Shown: piece after piece, positions 6,271-8,695 of the stretch
Numbering within the stretch: the first letter of the stretch is position 1
How the letters are laid out: each line of letters opens with the position of its first letter
Source: an uncultured Anaerolineaceae bacterium
GTDB lineage: Bacteria > Chloroflexota > Anaerolineae > Promineifilales > Promineifilaceae
Reading direction: 5' to 3'
DNA: 8,695 nt
Assembly (NCBI GenBank): GCA_937967805.1
Contig: CALBTC010000290.1
Location: forward strand, 1-8,695
The notes under the pieces: generated by a model
Told to the model about the DNA's origin: nothing
The model's input: only the letters and a program-made list of their open reading frames with translations
Database searches by the model: none
Program-made: the position numbers and the translations under genes

Positions 6271-8126
6271 GCAAAGGTGATTTCAGGCTTTTTGATCGCC
6301 CGATTCTTGTTTTGGCTCTTACGAACAATAAAACCGTCCATGTACAGGGTGTCAATATCGCTTTGGGTAAAGGTATTGAGTGCGTTGGTCGGCGTGGTTA
6401 CTATCGGCTCGCCGCGCAGGTTGAAGCTGGTGTTCAGCAGCACCGGGACGCCGGTTGCTTCACCAAACAGCTCGATGGCCCGGTAGTACAGCGGGTTCCA
6501 TTCACGACGCACGGTTTGGATACGGCCGCTTCCCTCATGGTCCACCGCCTGAATCTTGTCGCCCTGTCCCGGTTTGGTGCGGCACACCGAAAGCATAAAC
6601 CGGTATGGATACGTCTTTTTGTGGTCTTCTAAATCTTCCCAGAATTCCGGGGCGCGATCTTCCAATACCACCGGGGCAAAGGGGCGGAACGGCTCGCGGA
6701 ACTTGATGCGCTCGTTAACGATGCCCTTCATCTCGGCGCGGCGCGGGTCGGCCATAATGGAGCGATTGCCCAAAGCACGCGGTCCCCACTCAAAACGGCC
6801 TTGATACAGGCCAATGACGCGCTTATCCAGCATGTCATCCACCATCTGTTCTGCCACTTTGTTGATGTCCTCGATGTACTCATAGCTGTAGCCGTAATCT
6901 TCAATGGCGGCTTTGTGGTCCTCATGGGAATAGGATTTACCCCAGTAGGCCGACTCCATGAAGAACTTGCGCGGCTTGCCCAGCAAAACGTGGTGCACGT
7001 AGAGCGCCGCACCCAGGGCCCCACCGGCGTCACCGGCGGCCGGCTGGATGTAGACGCTTTCAAACGGACCTTCGCGCATGATACGGCCGTTGGCCACCGA
7101 GTTCAGCGCCACACCCCCGGCAATACACAGGTTCTTCAGCCCGGTCTGCTCGTACGCGTGGGCAACCAGCTTGAGCATGGCATCTTCCGTTACGCGCTGG
7201 ATGCTGGCGGCGATGTCGGCGTAATATTGGTTTTGTTCGGCCGTTCGCTGGTCCCACTGCGGATGATCCTTGTTGGGATGCGTGGTAGGCGTGTAGAAAG
7301 TGGAATCGTGGACGCGCGGTTCGCCAAACAGATCGATAAACTTGTTGCTAAACGTGCGGTGCGTCGATTTGTGGAAAGTAAAATAATCCATGTTCAGGCG
7401 GAAGCTGGCGTCGTCGGCAATGTTGAACACTTTGTACACATCGTCCATGCGGGTGGGCTGGCCGTAAGGAGCCATGCCCATCACCTTGTATTCGCCATTG
7501 TTCACGCGGAAGCCCAAAAAGGCGGTAAAGGCAGAGTAGAGCAGGCCGATGGAGTGCGGGAACTTCTGCTCATGGAAGAGCTCGATGGCGTTGCTTTTCT
7601 GTGTGCCTGGCTGGCCATCGGGGGTTTTGTCCCAAACGGCCGTTGCCTTTCCAATGGTCGTGGTTGTCCATTCACCCACACCATCGACGGTGAGAACGGC
7701 CGCTTCTTCATACGGCGAGCAGAAAAAGGCGCTGGCGGCGTGGCTCAAGTGGTGTTCCACAAACAGCAGCTTCTCATCGGGAATGTCCAATTTGGTAAGC
7801 AGCTCACCTTTAATCCACAGCTTCTCATTAAACCAGGCCACCATCGATTCACGGAAAACCGGGTAAGACTGGGGGAAAGTTTGCAGCGTCGTCATTAAAA
7901 TCCGCTCAAACTTTTGCAGCGGCTTCTCATAAAACACAACGTAGTCCAAATCTTGTGCGGTAATGCCGGCCTGCTCCAGGCAAAAGGCAATCGCCTGGGT
8001 AGGGTAGCCAAAGTCGTGCTTTTTGCGGGAAAAACGCTCTTCTTCTGAAGCAGCGATCAGTTCGCCGTCCTTCAAGATGGCAGCAGCCGAATCATGATAG
8101 TAGCAAGATACGCCTAAAATATACAT
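6261..8126 (-). CDS. NodU/CmcH-family O-carbamoyltransferase (SxtI/TobZ-like)
   Basis: The 621-residue product has the full length of the family. It begins MYILGVSCYYHDSAAAILKD, the standard opening. The N-terminal Kae1-like domain carries VEHHLSHAASAFF (residues 123-135), with the His residues that bind metal in TobZ-type enzymes. It also has VDGVGEW (147-153), CIAGGVALNSVANGRI (334-349) and QPAAGDAGGALGAAL (361-375, D366). The C-terminal YrdC-like domain has QGRFEWGPRALGNRSIMADP (442-461), KFREPFRPFAP (475-485) and LNTSFNLRGEPIV (564-576). Known members make carbamoyl-adenylate from carbamoyl phosphate and ATP and transfer the carbamoyl group to a hydroxyl of a sugar or small molecule. The acceptor here is unknown. 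GGAGG (8140-8136) lies nine bases before the ATG inside the upstream gene, and that gene's TAA directly abuts the ATG. Flanking membrane proteins suggest it works at the inner membrane on a surface or exported product. I see no missing motif. Confidence 0.95.
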   Translation of the reverse strand: MYILGVSCYYHDSAAAILKDGELIAASEEERFSRKKHDFGYPTQAIAFCLEQAGITAQDLDYVVFYEKPLQKFERILMTTLQTFPQSYPVFRESMVAWFNEKLWIKGELLTKLDIPDEKLLFVEHHLSHAASAFFCSPYEEAAVLTVDGVGEWTTTTIGKATAVWDKTPDGQPGTQKSNAIELFHEQKFPHSIGLLYSAFTAFLGFRVNNGEYKVMGMAPYGQPTRMDDVYKVFNIADDASFRLNMDYFTFHKSTHRTFSNKFIDLFGEPRVHDSTFYTPTTHPNKDHPQWDQRTAEQNQYYADIAASIQRVTEDAMLKLVAHAYEQTGLKNLCIAGGVALNSVANGRIMREGPFESVYIQPAAGDAGGALGAALYVHHVLLGKPRKFFMESAYWGKSYSHEDHKAAIEDYGYSYEYIEDINKVAEQMVDDMLDKRVIGLYQGRFEWGPRALGNRSIMADPRRAEMKGIVNERIKFREPFRPFAPVVLEDRAPEFWEDLEDHKKTYPYRFMLSVCRTKPGQGDKIQAVDHEGSGRIQTVRREWNPLYYRAIELFGEATGVPVLLNTSFNLRGEPIVTTPTNALNTFTQSDIDTLYMDGFIVRKSQNKNRAIKKPEITFAKD

Positions 8127-8140
8127 TTACCAAAGCCTCC
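8124..8140 (-). promoter_or_regulatory. Ribosome site and TAAATG junction of the carbamoyltransferase gene
   Basis: The minus strand reads GGAGGCTTTGGTAAATG. A strong GGAGG lies within the last codons of the small membrane protein gene. Its TAA stop touches the next ATG with no gap, which ties translation of the two genes together. Confidence 0.7.
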
Positions 8141-8357
8141 GTGCGTCTTCCAACGTTAAGTCTCTTGTTTTGCGCTCCAGCCAGGAGGGGGTTAAATCTT
8201 TCATGTCCAGCTGATCGCTAAATAATGTGACAATCAGGCCAAACGGCAGAAAAATGGTGAAATAGAAGATCGTCAAAACGACACGTGCCACCACGTCGCC
8301 CATAAAATGGCCAAATCTTTTCCAGGCTGCCCAAAATCTACTTAATGCGTCCTTCAT
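8127..8357 (-). CDS. Small single-pass membrane protein at the head of the carbamoyltransferase operon
   Basis: The 76-residue product has an amphipathic basic N-terminus (MKDALSRFWAAWKRFGHFMG), one hydrophobic helix (about residues 22-46, with FYFTIFLPFGLIVTLF) and the segment FSDQLDMKDLTPSWLERK. A charged tail ending in RRLW follows. I recognise the layout of aromatic/basic N-terminus, helix with a PFGLI turn, then SDxL and a Trp-containing tail from unnamed short proteins encoded beside NodU-type carbamoyltransferases. It takes the place of SxtJ in the sxt gene order, but it is shorter than I recall for SxtJ and I do not claim homology. The start is supported by GAGGG six bases upstream of the ATG. 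The gene abuts the carbamoyltransferase gene, so the two are almost certainly co-expressed. Function unknown; anchoring the enzyme to the membrane is a reasonable inference. Confidence 0.85.
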   Translation of the reverse strand: MKDALSRFWAAWKRFGHFMGDVVARVVLTIFYFTIFLPFGLIVTLFSDQLDMKDLTPSWLERKTRDLTLEDARRLW

Positions 8358-8505
8358 AATTTTCCCTCACACAATTAAAGGATTGAGTTTTTATACATAA
8401 ATCATGTGTCAGCAAATTGGTTTTTTTTGACTTTCTCAGCATCTACTGCCACTTAAGCATAGAGAGTAACCTTACAATGCTGCGAACTTTCTTAAGATGA
8501 AAAGA
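8358..8505 (-). promoter_or_regulatory. AT-rich spacer, probable promoter region of the four-gene operon
   Basis: This 148-base spacer is clearly richer in A/T than its flanks. A TATAAA word on the minus strand (8395-8390) lies 33 bases before the ATG of the small membrane protein and could be a -10 element. No convincing -35 stands at 16-18 bases. A run of eight As on the minus strand (8428-8421) lies further upstream and could act as an UP-like or bent element. No GC-rich terminator for the upstream gene is visible. The promoter call rests mainly on composition and position. Confidence 0.35.
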
Positions 8506-8695
8506 TCAAGGCATTAAAATGGTGGCGTTTTCCAGGACAGCTACCATTTCGCTGGCTTTGGCCGCCAAATCCAGGCGGTTTTGCCGCTGCCACCAGCCGC
8601 TGTACACGGCCAACTCGGCCCGTGATTCCGGAACCTCGGCCAGCATTTCCACAGCATTCTCATACTGGCCGCGCCAGACGTAACTGTAGCCCAAT
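8506..8695 (-). CDS. C-terminal end of an unidentified, possibly TPR-containing protein (partial, enters from the right edge)
   Basis: An open frame reaches the right edge and ends at TGA (8508-8506). The 62 visible codons read GYSYVWRGQYENAVEMLAEV, then PESRAELAVYSGWWQRQNRL and a helix ending KASEMVAVLENATILMP. The first part has the spacing of a TPR helix (small-aromatic-x-x-G-x-Y-x-x-A), and the second looks like another short helix pair. A TTG at 8694-8692 could be read as a start, but the frame continues past the edge and no ribosome site can be checked, so I treat it as an internal Leu. It shares strand with the operon but is separated from it by the AT-rich spacer. Product not identified. 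Confidence 0.6.
   Translation of the reverse strand, partial: LGYSYVWRGQYENAVEMLAEVPESRAELAVYSGWWQRQNRLDLAAKASEMVAVLENATILMP

Noticed and set aside
6801..7898. A 365-codon plus-strand open frame opposite the carbamoyltransferase gene
   Set aside because: It is antisense to a well-supported conserved enzyme. The translation has no recognisable domain, and its length follows from the codon usage of the real gene.
4796..8357. Reading the locus as a saxitoxin biosynthesis cluster
   Set aside because: Only the carbamoyltransferase/GDSL/small-protein part has counterparts. No SxtA-, SxtG- or other toxin-core-like gene is in the window, and NodU-type enzymes have many substrates.
8421..8504. A run of eight Ts and two CTTAAG words in the right spacer as a terminator or repeat array
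   Set aside because: The T-run is on the wrong strand for the genes here and follows no GC-rich stem. CTTAAG is a short palindrome and two copies are not significant.

Overview
The window is a piece of a bacterial chromosome of moderate GC content (roughly 55% by eye). Every gene I can support is on the minus strand, so transcription runs from the right edge (8695) to the left edge (1). No rRNA, tRNA, CRISPR array, transposase or phage gene was seen. The protein styles suggest a Chloroflexota (Anaerolineae-like) organism: a Pro/Thr stalk surface protein, Asp-box repeats, a carbamoyltransferase with tiny membrane proteins, and a 'YIDPNTG' mini-protein. That assignment is a guess from style and no marker gene is present.

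Right part (8695-4796). First comes the C-terminal end of a gene that enters from the right edge and looks weakly TPR-like. After a 148-base AT-rich gap comes a tight run of four genes. These are a 76-residue single-pass membrane protein, a 621-residue NodU/CmcH-type O-carbamoyltransferase, a membrane-anchored SGNH/GDSL hydrolase-like protein, and a 60-residue DUF5989-type membrane protein. The first three are joined by stop/start contacts (TAAATG and TAATG), so they are almost certainly co-transcribed and translationally coupled. The mix of carbamoyltransferase, GDSL-type protein and two tiny membrane proteins resembles the sxtI-J-K-L block of cyanobacterial saxitoxin clusters, although no other saxitoxin gene is visible. 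My inference is a membrane-associated tailoring unit that carbamoylates, and perhaps trims or transfers another group on, a surface glycan or secreted compound.

Middle (4795-4520). This 276-base spacer has no supported gene. It carries two strong inverted repeats: a perfect 15-bp repeat (4727-4770), and a GC-rich 9-bp hairpin (4618-4645) followed by a T-rich stretch on the minus strand. The second probably ends the four-gene transcript.

Left part (4519-1). A 901-residue exported protein has two groups of three Asp-box (BNR) motifs, a Pro/Thr stalk and a C-terminal membrane anchor. It is followed by a 95-residue exported protein with a 'YIDPNTGG' motif, whose stop codon sits in the loop of a textbook intrinsic terminator. 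Then comes an alkaline-phosphatase-superfamily phosphodiesterase-like enzyme that runs off the left edge. The spacer in front of that enzyme carries an 11-bp inverted repeat that may be a regulatory site.

Across the genes the 8-base palindrome ACGGCCGT occurs eight times, far above chance. All copies lie inside coding sequence.
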